Assembly: GCF_003751805.1 (NCBI RefSeq) | Contig: NZ_RKHQ01000001.1 | Span: forward strand, 558,001 to 622,000 | Direction of reading: 5' to 3' | DNA length: 64,000 nucleotides | From: Salana multivorans | GTDB lineage: Bacteria; Actinomycetota; Actinomycetes; Actinomycetales; Beutenbergiaceae | Shown: piece by piece, positions 18,675 to 26,856 of the stretch | Numbering within the stretch: the stretch's first letter is position 1 | How the letters are laid out: each line of letters begins with the position of its first letter | The notes under the pieces: model-generated | Seen by the model: the letters and a program-made list of their open reading frames with translations, nothing else | The model's database searches: none | Told to the model about the DNA's origin: nothing | Translations under genes and position numbers: made by a program

Positions 18675-18908
18675 ATGAACTACAGATCTCGAGAGAAGCA
18701 GCTCCAGGCGGAGGTCCTGGCGGAGATGGACCTCCGGGGGGTCTCCCTCTCGGACCTCGCGGCCGGATCCGGCATCGGTCTCGGCACGCTGAACCGGTGT
18801 CTAGCGGGAGAGACCGCGTTCACCATCGACGCCCTGTCTCGGGTGGCACGAACCCTCGGGACCACGGCATCGGACCTCCTCGCTCGATCGAGGACGGAGC
18901 ATCCCTGA
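18675..18908 (+). CDS. Small XRE-family HTH protein (Cro-like)
   Basis: 77 residues, almost entirely one helix-turn-helix domain (VSLSDLAAGSGIGLGTLNRC, about 23-42). First rightward gene, starting 13 bases after the operator dyad, so the mRNA is nearly leaderless. By position it is a Cro-like antagonist of the XRE repressor. Confidence 0.8.
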   Translation: MNYRSREKQLQAEVLAEMDLRGVSLSDLAAGSGIGLGTLNRCLAGETAFTIDALSRVARTLGTTASDLLARSRTEHP

Positions 18909-18974
18909 TCGTCGTCCCTCGGTGGACGACGTCGAACCGCCGGGCCACGCGCCAGCGAGAGACGAGGCACAGCC

Positions 18975-19250
18975 ATGTCGATTTTCACCCGCGCCGAATG
19001 GCGGTCGTTCGTCCGCGACGCGGCCGATGCCGAGGGACACATCCTCACCGAGAAGGAAGTCCGTGACTGCGCCGGGCTCCTTGCTCACAGGTACGAGGCG
19101 GCGCTCGACGAGCGGCCCGGCGACTGGAGCGTCGACGGGACGATCCCCGACCCGACTCCGGCGACCGCCTTCCCGAACGCGGCGATCGAGCGCGCCGTCG
19201 TGAATGCGGCCGCGGCTCGGAGACGCATCACGACCAGACGATCCGCCTGA
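18975..19250 (+). CDS. Hypothetical protein of the tail-cluster early region
   Basis: 91 residues, soluble, no recognised domain. It starts MSIFTRAEWRSFV; the middle is acidic and helical (DAEGHILTEKEVRDCAGLLA) and the end basic (ARRRITTRRSA). ATG 18975 has only a weak GAGG-like site. A terminator follows 15 bases after its stop. Confidence 0.6.
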   Translation: MSIFTRAEWRSFVRDAADAEGHILTEKEVRDCAGLLAHRYEAALDERPGDWSVDGTIPDPTPATAFPNAAIERAVVNAAAARRRITTRRSA

Positions 19251-19264
19251 CCCATCCACCCCGG

Positions 19265-19296
19265 CCCCGCCCGCTGCCACAGCGGCGCGGGGTTTT
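19265..19296 (+). terminator. Intrinsic terminator within early region
   Basis: CCCCGCCCGCTG / CAGCGGCGCGGGG stem with one bulge, CCA loop, followed by TTTT. Classical rho-independent form. It separates the 91-residue protein gene from the next coupled genes. Confidence 0.8.
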
Positions 19297-19314
19297 CTCA
19301 TCCCTGGAGTACCC

Positions 19315-19416
19315 ATGCCTACCGAGATCCAGCCCCGGCCAACCCGCCGCGAACGCGACATCCCCCACCTGCCCCCGCTCCTGGGGCCGCTCCTGGAGCG
19401 GGGTGGCGAACGATGA
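19315..19416 (+). CDS. Short 33-residue protein, coupled to next gene
   Basis: Starts MPTEIQPRPTRRERDIPH and ends LLGPLLERGGER; Pro- and Arg-rich, no known family. A GGAG sequence lies 6 bases before the ATG, and its TGA overlaps the next ATG by 4 bases (ATGA). It may act mainly as a coupling leader for the 135-residue protein. Confidence 0.5.
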   Translation: MPTEIQPRPTRRERDIPHLPPLLGPLLERGGER

Positions 19417-19820
19417 CCGCTCTCACCGAGCCGGCCCTCTCCCCCTCCGGTCGATCGAAGGGGACCCGTGACCGGTACCCGGACGACATCCGCGTCGGGG
19501 ACACGATCACCTGGGTGGACCGCGAGCGGGTTCGCCGGGGTGTGGTGACCGGTCGCGAGGGGAACCCGTACGTCGCCGTGGTGCTCGTCGGACGAACGCG
19601 CGTGTACCGGCGGCAGGTCACGCTCCACCTGCCGAGCTCGTGGACCCCGCCCGCGTCGCTCGACATCCCTCCCCAGGACCTGCAGGAGGAACAGGCCGCG
19701 TCGCTCGTCGAGGCCCGCCAACAGCACGGCTGGGACGAGGCGCTGCGCGTCGCCGGGCTCAGCCACGCGGAGGGTGTCCGTCGCTGGTCCCTCGCCATCG
19801 ACCGGGGCTGGGCCTCCTGA
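19413..19820 (+). CDS. Hypothetical protein with SH3/KOW-like segment
   Basis: 135 residues. A basic N-terminus leads into a small beta-rich stretch (about 26-72: IRVGDTITWVDRERVRRG...VAVVLVGRTRVYRRQVTLHL) that looks SH3- or KOW-like. The C-terminal helical region has VEARQQHGWDEALRVAGLS. Not recognised as a tail protein. Translationally coupled to the preceding 33-residue gene. Confidence 0.6.
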   Translation: MTALTEPALSPSGRSKGTRDRYPDDIRVGDTITWVDRERVRRGVVTGREGNPYVAVVLVGRTRVYRRQVTLHLPSSWTPPASLDIPPQDLQEEQAASLVEARQQHGWDEALRVAGLSHAEGVRRWSLAIDRGWAS

Positions 19821-19869
19821 GACGACGCACTCCGGCACGCCCACCCTCACCACGAACCGGGAGGACAGC

Positions 19870-20697
19870 ATGACCATCTCAGCAATCGAAGCCCACCAGG
19901 CACGCGACGACCTCCTCCAGATCTGTGACGCATGGCCGGCGCTCCGCGCTCGTCTTCACCGCTCGAGCAGACAACCGGCCGGGGACCGCGTCTCCGGCAG
20001 CAGGAGCCGGCCGCTGGTGCTCGACGTCCACGTCCTCGACCTGATGACCGAGATCGAGAACGAGGCGGCCTCCCTTGCCCACGTGCTCATGGACGAGCTG
20101 CCCAGGAGCACGGGCCGACCGTGGACTCCCGCGCAGACGGGAGTCGCCCTGCTCCGCGAGATCGCGACACGACACCACGGTCACTTCACCACGGGCGACG
20201 AGCAGACAGCCCTCGCGTTCGTCGGGTGGGCCAGCACCTACTGGCGCAAGGTCCGGCGCACGATCGAGGGGAGGGCCCCGTCCGCCTATATGGGCGACTG
20301 CCCCATGACCTACCCGGAAGGGACCCGGCGCGACGGCGAGGACGTCTCCGGTCTCCCCTGCTCGGGGTCGCTCTACCGGTACGACGGGTTCGCCGACATG
20401 CGCTGCCCCGACTGCGGGCAGGCGACGACGCTCGACGACCAGCGCGACCACGTCGCCTCGGTGCTCGAGAAGCTCGTCATGACCCAGAGCGAGATCCGCG
20501 CGGCGCTCGTCGTGCTCGGCTACGAGGTGTCGATCAAGACGGTGCAGTCGTGGACCCAGCAGCTCCGGGGTCGACCGGCTCGGCTCCCCGAGGCGGTCGC
20601 CGACGAGGGGCTCTACCGGCTCAGCGACGCGGTCGAGCTGGCCGAGCAGTGGGCGAAAAGGAGCGCAGGAGCGCGACGCGTGCCTTCCGCCCACTAG
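19870..20697 (+). CDS. Zinc-ribbon/HTH DNA-binding protein, candidate activator of the tail operon
   Basis: 275 residues. The N-terminal half is helical. The centre has C144, C164 and a CPDC at 179-182, a plausible four-Cys zinc site. The C-terminal part resembles a helix-turn-helix (TQSEIRAALVVLGYEVSIKT) followed by a second winged segment (LYRLSDAVELAEQWA). ATG 19870 follows GGGAGGACAGC; an upstream in-frame extension lacks such a site. It lies directly before the 400-base gap that precedes the tail genes, the position of late activators in tailocin and phage clusters. The activator role is inference. Confidence 0.7.
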   Translation: MTISAIEAHQARDDLLQICDAWPALRARLHRSSRQPAGDRVSGSRSRPLVLDVHVLDLMTEIENEAASLAHVLMDELPRSTGRPWTPAQTGVALLREIATRHHGHFTTGDEQTALAFVGWASTYWRKVRRTIEGRAPSAYMGDCPMTYPEGTRRDGEDVSGLPCSGSLYRYDGFADMRCPDCGQATTLDDQRDHVASVLEKLVMTQSEIRAALVVLGYEVSIKTVQSWTQQLRGRPARLPEAVADEGLYRLSDAVELAEQWAKRSAGARRVPSAH

Positions 20698-20737
20698 TCA
20701 GGTACGCTGCAAGCGATGGTGTTGAACAACACCCACG

Positions 20738-20770
20738 AAAGGCCGGGAGTCAACTGAGACCCCGGCCTTT
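20738..20770 (+). terminator. Terminator before the tail operon
   Basis: Perfect 10-bp stem AAAGGCCGGG / CCCGGCCTTT with a 13-nt loop. Just upstream is an imperfect palindrome GGTGTTGAACAACACC (20718-20733). A 13-codon frame (ATG 20716 to TGA 20757) runs into the hairpin, which would suit attenuation, though it has no clear ribosome site. Confidence 0.75.
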
Positions 20771-21105
20771 GTCGTAGGCGCGACCGGCATCGGAGGCGGC
20801 CCTTTCCTCCGGGCCGTCACCTTCCGGGGAAAGCTCAGGCCTACCCCGACGCAGGCACCCGTCCCCTTGCTCGCTCTCCCATGACGGAGAGGTGCGAGGC
20901 GGCCAGCTCCGCGCTCTCGCGACCCTCTTGTGCTCAGCGGCGACCGGCCAGCACCAGTTCGGCTCCCGCCCTGAGCCCATCCATCCTCAGCCCCACGCAT
21001 CCCGCGCGGGGTTCTTCGTCGCGCCATCGGGCGACGGAGGGAGAAGAAAGCCGCACGTGCGGCGACAACCAACGCCCCGCCAGTCGGGGAAGACAAGGAG
21101 TGAAC
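20771..21105 (+). promoter_or_regulatory. Long leader/promoter region of the tail operon
   Basis: 335 bases without a convincing gene. Visible elements are a GGCCC/GGGCC hairpin near 20800-20820, the palindrome CCCGCGCGGG (21001-21010) followed by TTCTTC, the perfect 14-bp palindrome GCCGCACGTGCGGC (21050-21063) and a small CCCCG/CGGGG hairpin just before the ribosome site AAGGAG of the tail tube gene. It probably carries the main tail promoter and its operators. No confident -10/-35 pair was assigned. Confidence 0.5.
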
Positions 21106-21633
21106 ATGCTGCTGCTCTCTGATGGCATCACCCGCCTGGACATCCTGCCCACCAAGCCTGCTGGCTGGGACGTGGGTGACGGCACGGTCGAGCTTCCGCT
21201 GTCCGCGTTCGCGGACGCGGTCGACACCTGCGGCCAGATCAACAAGCCGGACTACCACCTGGGTGCTGGACCGTCGGCCACCGTGGCCGACCAGCCGCTG
21301 TGCGAGAAGGGCGAGGGCAACGCCTTCGGGGCCTCGACCTTCACCGGCACCCTCTCGGTGCTGCGTCAGTACGACGAGACGGGTCATATCGATCCCCTGA
21401 CGGACACGGTCTACGCCGTGATCGGCGAGAAGGGTGCGCGGGCCTGGTACGCCGAGCGCACGGGCCCGTCCGCCAAGACCCCGCTGGCCATCGGCGACGA
21501 GGGCTGGATCTACGAGGCGGAGTCCGACGAGCCGTCGGTCCCGCAGGACCGCTCCGGCTACTCGAAGGAGACCATCCCGCTCTCCGTCAAGGGTCGACGC
21601 CGCTTCAAGGTCGTCGCTCCCGCCGGACCGTGA
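21106..21633 (+). CDS. Major tail (tube) protein
   Basis: 175 residues, beta-rich. Predicted to polymerise into the non-contractile tail tube. The assignment rests on size, composition (GASTFTGTLSVLRQYD and DTVYAVIGEKGARAW, typical of actinophage tube proteins) and position immediately before the tail chaperone and tape measure. ATG 21106 follows AAGGAGTGAAC, much better than the upstream in-frame extension. A strong partial terminator follows, as usual for the most abundant tail protein. Confidence 0.85.
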   Translation: MLLLSDGITRLDILPTKPAGWDVGDGTVELPLSAFADAVDTCGQINKPDYHLGAGPSATVADQPLCEKGEGNAFGASTFTGTLSVLRQYDETGHIDPLTDTVYAVIGEKGARAWYAERTGPSAKTPLAIGDEGWIYEAESDEPSVPQDRSGYSKETIPLSVKGRRRFKVVAPAGP

Positions 21634-21643
21634 TCTAGAACCC

Positions 21644-21683
21644 CTGCCGCGCCGGATGACTCACAGGCTCTCCGGCGCGGCAG
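21644..21683 (+). terminator. Hairpin between tube protein and chaperone genes
   Basis: Perfect 13-bp stem CTGCCGCGCCGGA / TCCGGCGCGGCAG with a 14-nt loop, 10 bases after the tube stop and without a T-run. Expected to attenuate downstream transcription or protect the tube mRNA. Confidence 0.7.
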
Positions 21684-21738
21684 GCTCCCCGACCGACGCC
21701 TGTGCCCCCGCCCGCCACCAAAGACAAGGAATGAGCCT

Positions 21739-22419
21739 GTGACAACTACTCCCGAGACCACGATCGCCGTCGACTTCGACCTCATCAGCTACATCAACTC
21801 CGGCACGGTCGCGCGCCGCGAGGTCGTGATCTACGCCGACGAGCAAGCCGCCGGCGAGCTCATCGACGCACTCGCGGCGCTGCGCGCGCTGGGCTGGTCC
21901 GATGACGAGGAGCCGCGCCCGTCGACGCCCAAGGACGGCCCGCTGGACGAGCCGAGCGAGCCCGCCGGGGTCGGGCTCCTCCTCGACCGTGCCCGTGCGG
22001 CCCAGGAGCGCCTCGACGCCTCGCGATCGGTGTGGACGGTCCAGGCGCTCTCCTCGGAGACCGCCGACGACATCATGGCCGAGCACCCGCTGCCGAAGAT
22101 GCCAACCCCCGCGAAGGACAGCGCGAGCGAGCGGGAGCGCGAACGCTACCAGGAGCGCTACCTGGCCTATCGGGAGTCGGTCGACAGGACCCAGCGGGAG
22201 CAGCGGTACGCGCTCCTCTCCCGCGCCGTCGTGTCCGTCGAGACCCCTCACGGCACGGCCGAGGGCGCCAGCGTCGAGCAGCTCCATGCGATCGACGCCC
22301 GCCCCGGCGGCCAGAAGTGGATCGACCGACTCTGGTCAGCCCTGGACGAGGCGCAGACCCAGGACCCGGACGTGCCGCGCCCTACGTGGCTCGGGCGCTC
22401 CACGAACTCCCCGGCCTGA
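21739..22419 (+). CDS. Tail assembly chaperone (gpG-like)
   Basis: 226 residues, acidic and helical, lying between the tube and tape-measure genes where siphophages encode the gpG/gpGT chaperone that coats the tape measure before tube assembly. GTG 21739 follows AAGGAATGAGCCT. A -1 frame with clear coding character starts near its 3' end and continues to 22760, matching the usual frameshifted pair. Confidence 0.82.
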   Translation: MTTTPETTIAVDFDLISYINSGTVARREVVIYADEQAAGELIDALAALRALGWSDDEEPRPSTPKDGPLDEPSEPAGVGLLLDRARAAQERLDASRSVWTVQALSSETADDIMAEHPLPKMPTPAKDSASERERERYQERYLAYRESVDRTQREQRYALLSRAVVSVETPHGTAEGASVEQLHAIDARPGGQKWIDRLWSALDEAQTQDPDVPRPTWLGRSTNSPA

Positions 22420-22760
22420 TCCGGGCGCTCCGCGCCGCGAGGGCGTGGGGCGTGCGTCCGATGAAGTACCTCGGCGCCACCGGGAAGCGGTGGACGGGCA
22501 GGGACCGCGCCCTCGCCGAGGGACTGGAGGAGTACGAGGCGAGCCTCAACCCGGTCGGCATTCCGTCCTGGATCGCACGCGACCCGAGTCGCAGATTCAC
22601 GGTCGACGAGAACGTCGACCGGGCCATGGCCGTCTACGAGGAGGCCCAGGAGGGGATCCGCAAGTCCGACGTCGACACTCCCGGGCTGATCCTCGCGGTG
22701 CTCGAGGTCAGCTCGGAGGTGACGGCGCCCTCGACCACGAGCACCGCACCAGCGGGATAG
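22386..22760 (+). CDS. Tail assembly chaperone -1 frameshift extension (gpT-like)
   Basis: Overlaps the end of the upstream chaperone in the -1 frame and encodes ARALHELPGLIRALRAARAW, then MKYLGATGKRWTGRD and on to TAG 22760. There is no ribosome site at its only early start (GTG 22386), so expression by -1 programmed frameshifting from 21739, giving a roughly 340-residue fusion, is favoured. I could not pin down a canonical slippery heptamer. Independent initiation at GTG 22386 is the alternative. Confidence 0.75.
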   Translation: MARALHELPGLIRALRAARAWGVRPMKYLGATGKRWTGRDRALAEGLEEYEASLNPVGIPSWIARDPSRRFTVDENVDRAMAVYEEAQEGIRKSDVDTPGLILAVLEVSSEVTAPSTTSTAPAG

Positions 22761-22769
22761 GCGCCCCGC

Positions 22770-22802
22770 GGGGGCGAGCGGGGTCTCGATCCGCTCGCCC
22801 CC
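22770..22802 (+). terminator. Hairpin before tape-measure gene
   Basis: Perfect 12-bp stem GGGGGCGAGCGG / CCGCTCGCCCCC with a 9-nt loop, 10 bases past the chaperone extension stop. Likely a partial terminator or mRNA-stabilising stem. Confidence 0.6.
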
Positions 22803-22873
22803 ACCAACCACCACACCGCAATCCCCTTCGTCCCCGCGACGTCGGGGGCCATCGACATCCCGAGGAGGTACCC

Positions 22874-25800
22874 ATGGCCAATCCGACCATCAAGGTCGCA
22901 CTGACCATCTCGGTCACGCAGTACACGACCGAGGTCGAGCGGGCGACCCGAGCGACGGAGTCGCTCGGAAAGTCAGCGGACAAGGCAGCGAAGCAGTCGC
23001 AGACGGCGTTCGCCAAGATGCTCCAGTCTGCGCGTGACAACAAGGAGGCGTGGGCGACCGTCGGCGGAGCCCTCACGAAGATCGGCCAGTCGATCATGGA
23101 CGTCGCCGTGTCCGCGGCGAAGGCCGGCATCGCCTACAACACGCTGCAGCAGACCTCTCGCACCGCGTTGACGACCCTCCTCGGCTCCGCGGAGGCGGCC
23201 GCCGCGCAGATGGGCAGGCTGGACGACTTCGCGCGGAACTCTCCCTTCGCGAAGAAGACGTTCGTCACGGCGCAGCAGCAGATGCTCGGCTTCGGCGTCG
23301 CCACGCAGAAGGTGCTCCCCTACCTGGACGCCGTCCAGAACGCCGTCGCCGCGATGGGCGGGTCCAACCAGCAGATCACCGACATCTCGTCGATCATGTC
23401 GCAGATCTCCGCGGCGTCGAGGATCACGGCCGGCGATCTGACCCAGTTCGGTCAGCACGGCGTCGACGCCGCGGAGCTGATCGGCTCGCAGCTCGGTCGG
23501 ACCGGGACACAGATCCGCGAGGAGATCACGGCCGGCACGCTCGATGCCGGTACCGCCCTCGACGCACTCGCCGCAGGTATGCAGAGCCGGTACGGCGGGG
23601 CTGCGAGCGACGTCAAGAGCACCTTCGCCGGCGCGTTCGAGCGGGTCAAGAGCGCCTGGAGCGATCTGACCTCCGAGCTTGCGCAGCCACTGGTCGGCAC
23701 CGACGGTGGCGGCATCCTCGTGGGCCTCGCCAATGGTGCCGCCGATCTCATGCGGAACTTCCAGGCGCTGCCAGACCCGGTCAAGGCGGCGACCACGACG
23801 GTCGCGGGAGTCACGGGAGGGATCTCTCTGCTCTCCGGGGCCCTGGTCAGTTCCTATCCCAAGTGGGTCAAGTGGAAGGACTCGCTCAATAGCTTCATCA
23901 CAACAGCCGGGGCCGCCGGAAAGGCCGTGGGCCTCCTTCGCGCCGCCGCCCTTCCCCTGGCCGGGGTCTTCGCGGCTGCGTCGATAGCGCTCATGATCTG
24001 GGGCGAGAAATCAGCGGCGACGAAGTCTCGGGTCGACTCATTCTCGGAGACCATCGGGAACATGACGAGTACCGTGGCGACCGCAACCAACAACCTCCTC
24101 ACCGGAACCAACTCGGACTGGGGCTGGTTCGAGAAATGGAACACTCGCACCGAGTGGTTTGAGATGGGAGCAGAGTCGTTCGTGGAGGCAGCCTCCATGC
24201 TGGGCCAGTCCGCGGACGACATTTCGCGCTCGCTCTCAATGAGCTCGGAAGAGTATGACGCCTACAGCAAGTCGATCCTCGATACGTCCACGGCCATGGG
24301 CTACGGGACCGGTGTTGGCCAGGAGTACCTCAACAAGATTGGTGAGCAACGAACCGCGATGGAGGCGGCGGCCGAGGCACAGAGAATTTTCCAGGAGCTC
24401 ACGGCGGGCACCACCTTCCTCACCGAGGAACAAGCCGAGCAGACGCGTCTTGCTGCCGAAGCCGCGCAGCAGTTCGCGCAGGCGTGGCTGGAGACGGCCC
24501 AAGGCGCGGGCAACACGTTCGGGACGATCAGCAGCGCCTACGACGCCGTGATCGAGAAGAACAAAGAGATCGCGCAGAGCGAGGCAGATCGGGCTAATGA
24601 AGGGCTCGCGGCGAACGACGCGAGCCTGAAGTCGTGGACGGACTTCTACAAAGATATGTCCGTCTCGCACGACGACTGGCTAGCTCAGATGCAGGAGCAG
24701 CAGCGGGCCACCGAGAACTGGGCGAGCAACTACCAGACGGCGATGACCCAGGTGCGCGGGATGCCGGCTGAGGTTCAGGAGTCAGCGCTTGCGATGATCC
24801 AGGACCTGGTCGCCAAGGGGGCCGATGGAATGCCGATGCTCCAGGCCTGGGTCGATGGCACACCGGAGTGGCGTCAGGAGATGATCAGGGCGTTCGACGG
24901 CAAGAACCTCGCGACGGATCTCGTCGGCGAGACGCCTCCGACCATCGACGTCCTGGCACGCACCGCGCTTGCGGAGGAGAAGGTGCGCGAGCTCGAGGAG
25001 CAGCTCCTCGACACCACCACGACGACTCAGGTCGACGCCGACACGACGCCGGCCACGCTCACGCTCGACGAGATGCTCGCCTATGCCGGCGACGCGAATG
25101 TCGTCGTGCCGATCCTGTCGAGCGCTGGACCAGCCCGCACGATCGCCGAGGAGTTCCTCGCGTGGGCACAGTCGACGGAGCCGATCATCGTGTGCGATGC
25201 CGACACCGGAGAGGCCACCGTCACGGTGGACGCATTCACGAGCTGGGTCCAGAGCCTCGACCCCAGCGCCAGGTTCAGTGCCTCCACCGACGAGGCGACG
25301 GGCAGCGTCAGTGCCTTCATCACGTGGGCGGACGGTTCCCGCTCGGAGGTGCAGGTCGACGCCGGGACCGGCGGCGCGGAGACGACGGTCACGAACTTCG
25401 TCGGCACGACGAACGAACGTCGCGCCTCGATCCAGGTGTCCGCGTCGACGTCGGATGCCGAGGAGAAGATCTCCGTGCTCACCCGGGCACGGAGGGTGTC
25501 CGTCTCGGCCTTCATCCCGGGATTCTTCGGGCTTCGCGAGGGCGGACCCGTGACGTATCGCGCAGCGGGCGGCCCCGTCCACGGGCCTGGCACCGGTACG
25601 AGCGACAGCGTTCCGGCAACCGGTCCGTTCGGGTCCCGGTACCAGCTCTCCAACGGAGAGCACGTATGGACGGCACGCGAGACGGCCGCCGTCGGAGGGC
25701 ACGGGGAGATGCTGCGGCTGCGCCGCGCAGCGCTCACCGGACGGGTCAGCTACCGAGCCGGGGGCGGGAGCATCGAGCCCCGGTACCTCACGCCTCGGGT

Positions 25801-25990
25801 CTCCCCGCAGGTGTACGTCAACACGACACCGACGGCCGACCTCTCGGCGGTGCGACAGATCGTGCGGGACGCCGTCTCGGAGTTCGCGCGCGTATCGACA
25901 ACAGCAGCAGCAGACATCTCCCAGTCGAACCTCGCGGGTGCCGCGAGATCGCAGGGGAGCGAGTTCCAGACGAGGGGGCCGATGTGGTGA
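22874..25990 (+). CDS. Tape measure protein
   Basis: 1038 residues, the largest protein of the cluster, and it sets tail length (at about 1.5 angstrom per residue, near 155 nm). The region about 95-280 (TLQQTSRTALTTLLGSAEAA, DDFARNSPFAKKTF, ISAASRITAGDLTQFGQHG) matches the tape-measure N-terminal domain. Hydrophobic helices lie near 310-335 and 355-380. Residues about 715-875 form five degenerate repeats of about 30 residues (DADTTPATLTL, DADTGEATVTV, SASTDEATGSV, DAGTGGAETTV, SASTSDAEEKI). The end has GPGTGTSDSVPA and SNGEHVW, typical of siphophage tape measures. ATG 22874 follows GAGGAGG. Codon usage around 24.0-24.7 kb is less GC-biased, suggesting mosaicism. Confidence 0.95.
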   Translation: MANPTIKVALTISVTQYTTEVERATRATESLGKSADKAAKQSQTAFAKMLQSARDNKEAWATVGGALTKIGQSIMDVAVSAAKAGIAYNTLQQTSRTALTTLLGSAEAAAAQMGRLDDFARNSPFAKKTFVTAQQQMLGFGVATQKVLPYLDAVQNAVAAMGGSNQQITDISSIMSQISAASRITAGDLTQFGQHGVDAAELIGSQLGRTGTQIREEITAGTLDAGTALDALAAGMQSRYGGAASDVKSTFAGAFERVKSAWSDLTSELAQPLVGTDGGGILVGLANGAADLMRNFQALPDPVKAATTTVAGVTGGISLLSGALVSSYPKWVKWKDSLNSFITTAGAAGKAVGLLRAAALPLAGVFAAASIALMIWGEKSAATKSRVDSFSETIGNMTSTVATATNNLLTGTNSDWGWFEKWNTRTEWFEMGAESFVEAASMLGQSADDISRSLSMSSEEYDAYSKSILDTSTAMGYGTGVGQEYLNKIGEQRTAMEAAAEAQRIFQELTAGTTFLTEEQAEQTRLAAEAAQQFAQAWLETAQGAGNTFGTISSAYDAVIEKNKEIAQSEADRANEGLAANDASLKSWTDFYKDMSVSHDDWLAQMQEQQRATENWASNYQTAMTQVRGMPAEVQESALAMIQDLVAKGADGMPMLQAWVDGTPEWRQEMIRAFDGKNLATDLVGETPPTIDVLARTALAEEKVRELEEQLLDTTTTTQVDADTTPATLTLDEMLAYAGDANVVVPILSSAGPARTIAEEFLAWAQSTEPIIVCDADTGEATVTVDAFTSWVQSLDPSARFSASTDEATGSVSAFITWADGSRSEVQVDAGTGGAETTVTNFVGTTNERRASIQVSASTSDAEEKISVLTRARRVSVSAFIPGFFGLREGGPVTYRAAGGPVHGPGTGTSDSVPATGPFGSRYQLSNGEHVWTARETAAVGGHGEMLRLRRAALTGRVSYRAGGGSIEPRYLTPRVSPQVYVNTTPTADLSAVRQIVRDAVSEFARVSTTAAADISQSNLAGAARSQGSEFQTRGPMW

Positions 25991-26805
25991 CGACGCTGGT
26001 AGCCGAGGTTCTCGACGGTCCGCCGCCGATGGTGGGCCTGACTCTCACGGGCGCCGGCACGGGACCAGCCCGGTTCGAGGTGTCCTGGGACGGAGGTACG
26101 TCGTGGCGACGCGTGCGGGCTCGCTCGACGACCGTGGTGGGCTCCACCTACGTGCGCGATCACGTGGCGCCGCTCAACGTGCCGGCCATCTACCGGGTGA
26201 CGGTCAACGAGATCACGACGACGGCGGAGCCGGTCACGGTGCCATCCGACGTCGCGTGGGTGCAGGACCCGCTCGACCCGCGCGGCGCGGTCCCGGTGCT
26301 CTGTCACCGCGGAGAGGGGGGTCTGACGCTGCTGTCACCGTCACTGGGCGAGCAGTCACGACGGCAGGTCGTCGACATGGTGACCGTGCAGGACTCGGTC
26401 TATCCGGTCGCGGCGCTCGGGCCACGGCTCGCCCCGGCGGACATGCGTCTCCACCTGCGTGCCGCGGCCTCGGCGCAGGGCGAGCTCGTGAACGCGATGC
26501 GCGCCCTGATCTCCTCCGGCACCCAGATCGTGCTTCGCGGCCTGCCGCCTGTGCTCGGGCTGGACGCGGTGGCACACGTGACCGCTCCCGACGTGGACGT
26601 CCTCCCGGTCGTGGGCGGGGTCGTTGGAGCACTGGCCGACTGGCGGCTCACCGTTCATCAGACACGGCCCATGAACATGAGCATCAGTGTTCCGTTCTGG
26701 ACGTATCAGCAGGTGCGGGAGATGTGGCCGACCTCCTATGCGGACGTCAGGTCCGCCAGGCCCGGCGAGTCGTACATCGACTGGCTGCGCACCCCCGAGC
26801 CGTGA
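25987..26805 (+). CDS. Distal tail protein (Dit-like)
   Basis: 272 residues. GTG 25987 overlaps the tape-measure stop by 4 bases (GTGA). The beta-rich N-terminus (LTLTGAGTGPARFEVSWDGG) and later ADWRLTVHQTRPMN fit the protein placed between tape measure and tail tip in siphophages; it would form the hub ring joining tube and tip. Assignment rests on gene order more than on strong motifs. Confidence 0.75.
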   Translation: MTTLVAEVLDGPPPMVGLTLTGAGTGPARFEVSWDGGTSWRRVRARSTTVVGSTYVRDHVAPLNVPAIYRVTVNEITTTAEPVTVPSDVAWVQDPLDPRGAVPVLCHRGEGGLTLLSPSLGEQSRRQVVDMVTVQDSVYPVAALGPRLAPADMRLHLRAAASAQGELVNAMRALISSGTQIVLRGLPPVLGLDAVAHVTAPDVDVLPVVGGVVGALADWRLTVHQTRPMNMSISVPFWTYQQVREMWPTSYADVRSARPGESYIDWLRTPEP

Positions 26806-26856
26806 CCGAACGCTCTGGTCGTCGGCTCTCTCGTTCTCTCTTAGGTGGTGGTGTTC

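Noticed and set aside
20881-21105. N-terminal extension of the tail tube protein
   Set aside because: Upstream residues are Ser/Arg-rich and lack a ribosome site; ATG 21106 has AAGGAG and begins a folded-looking protein.
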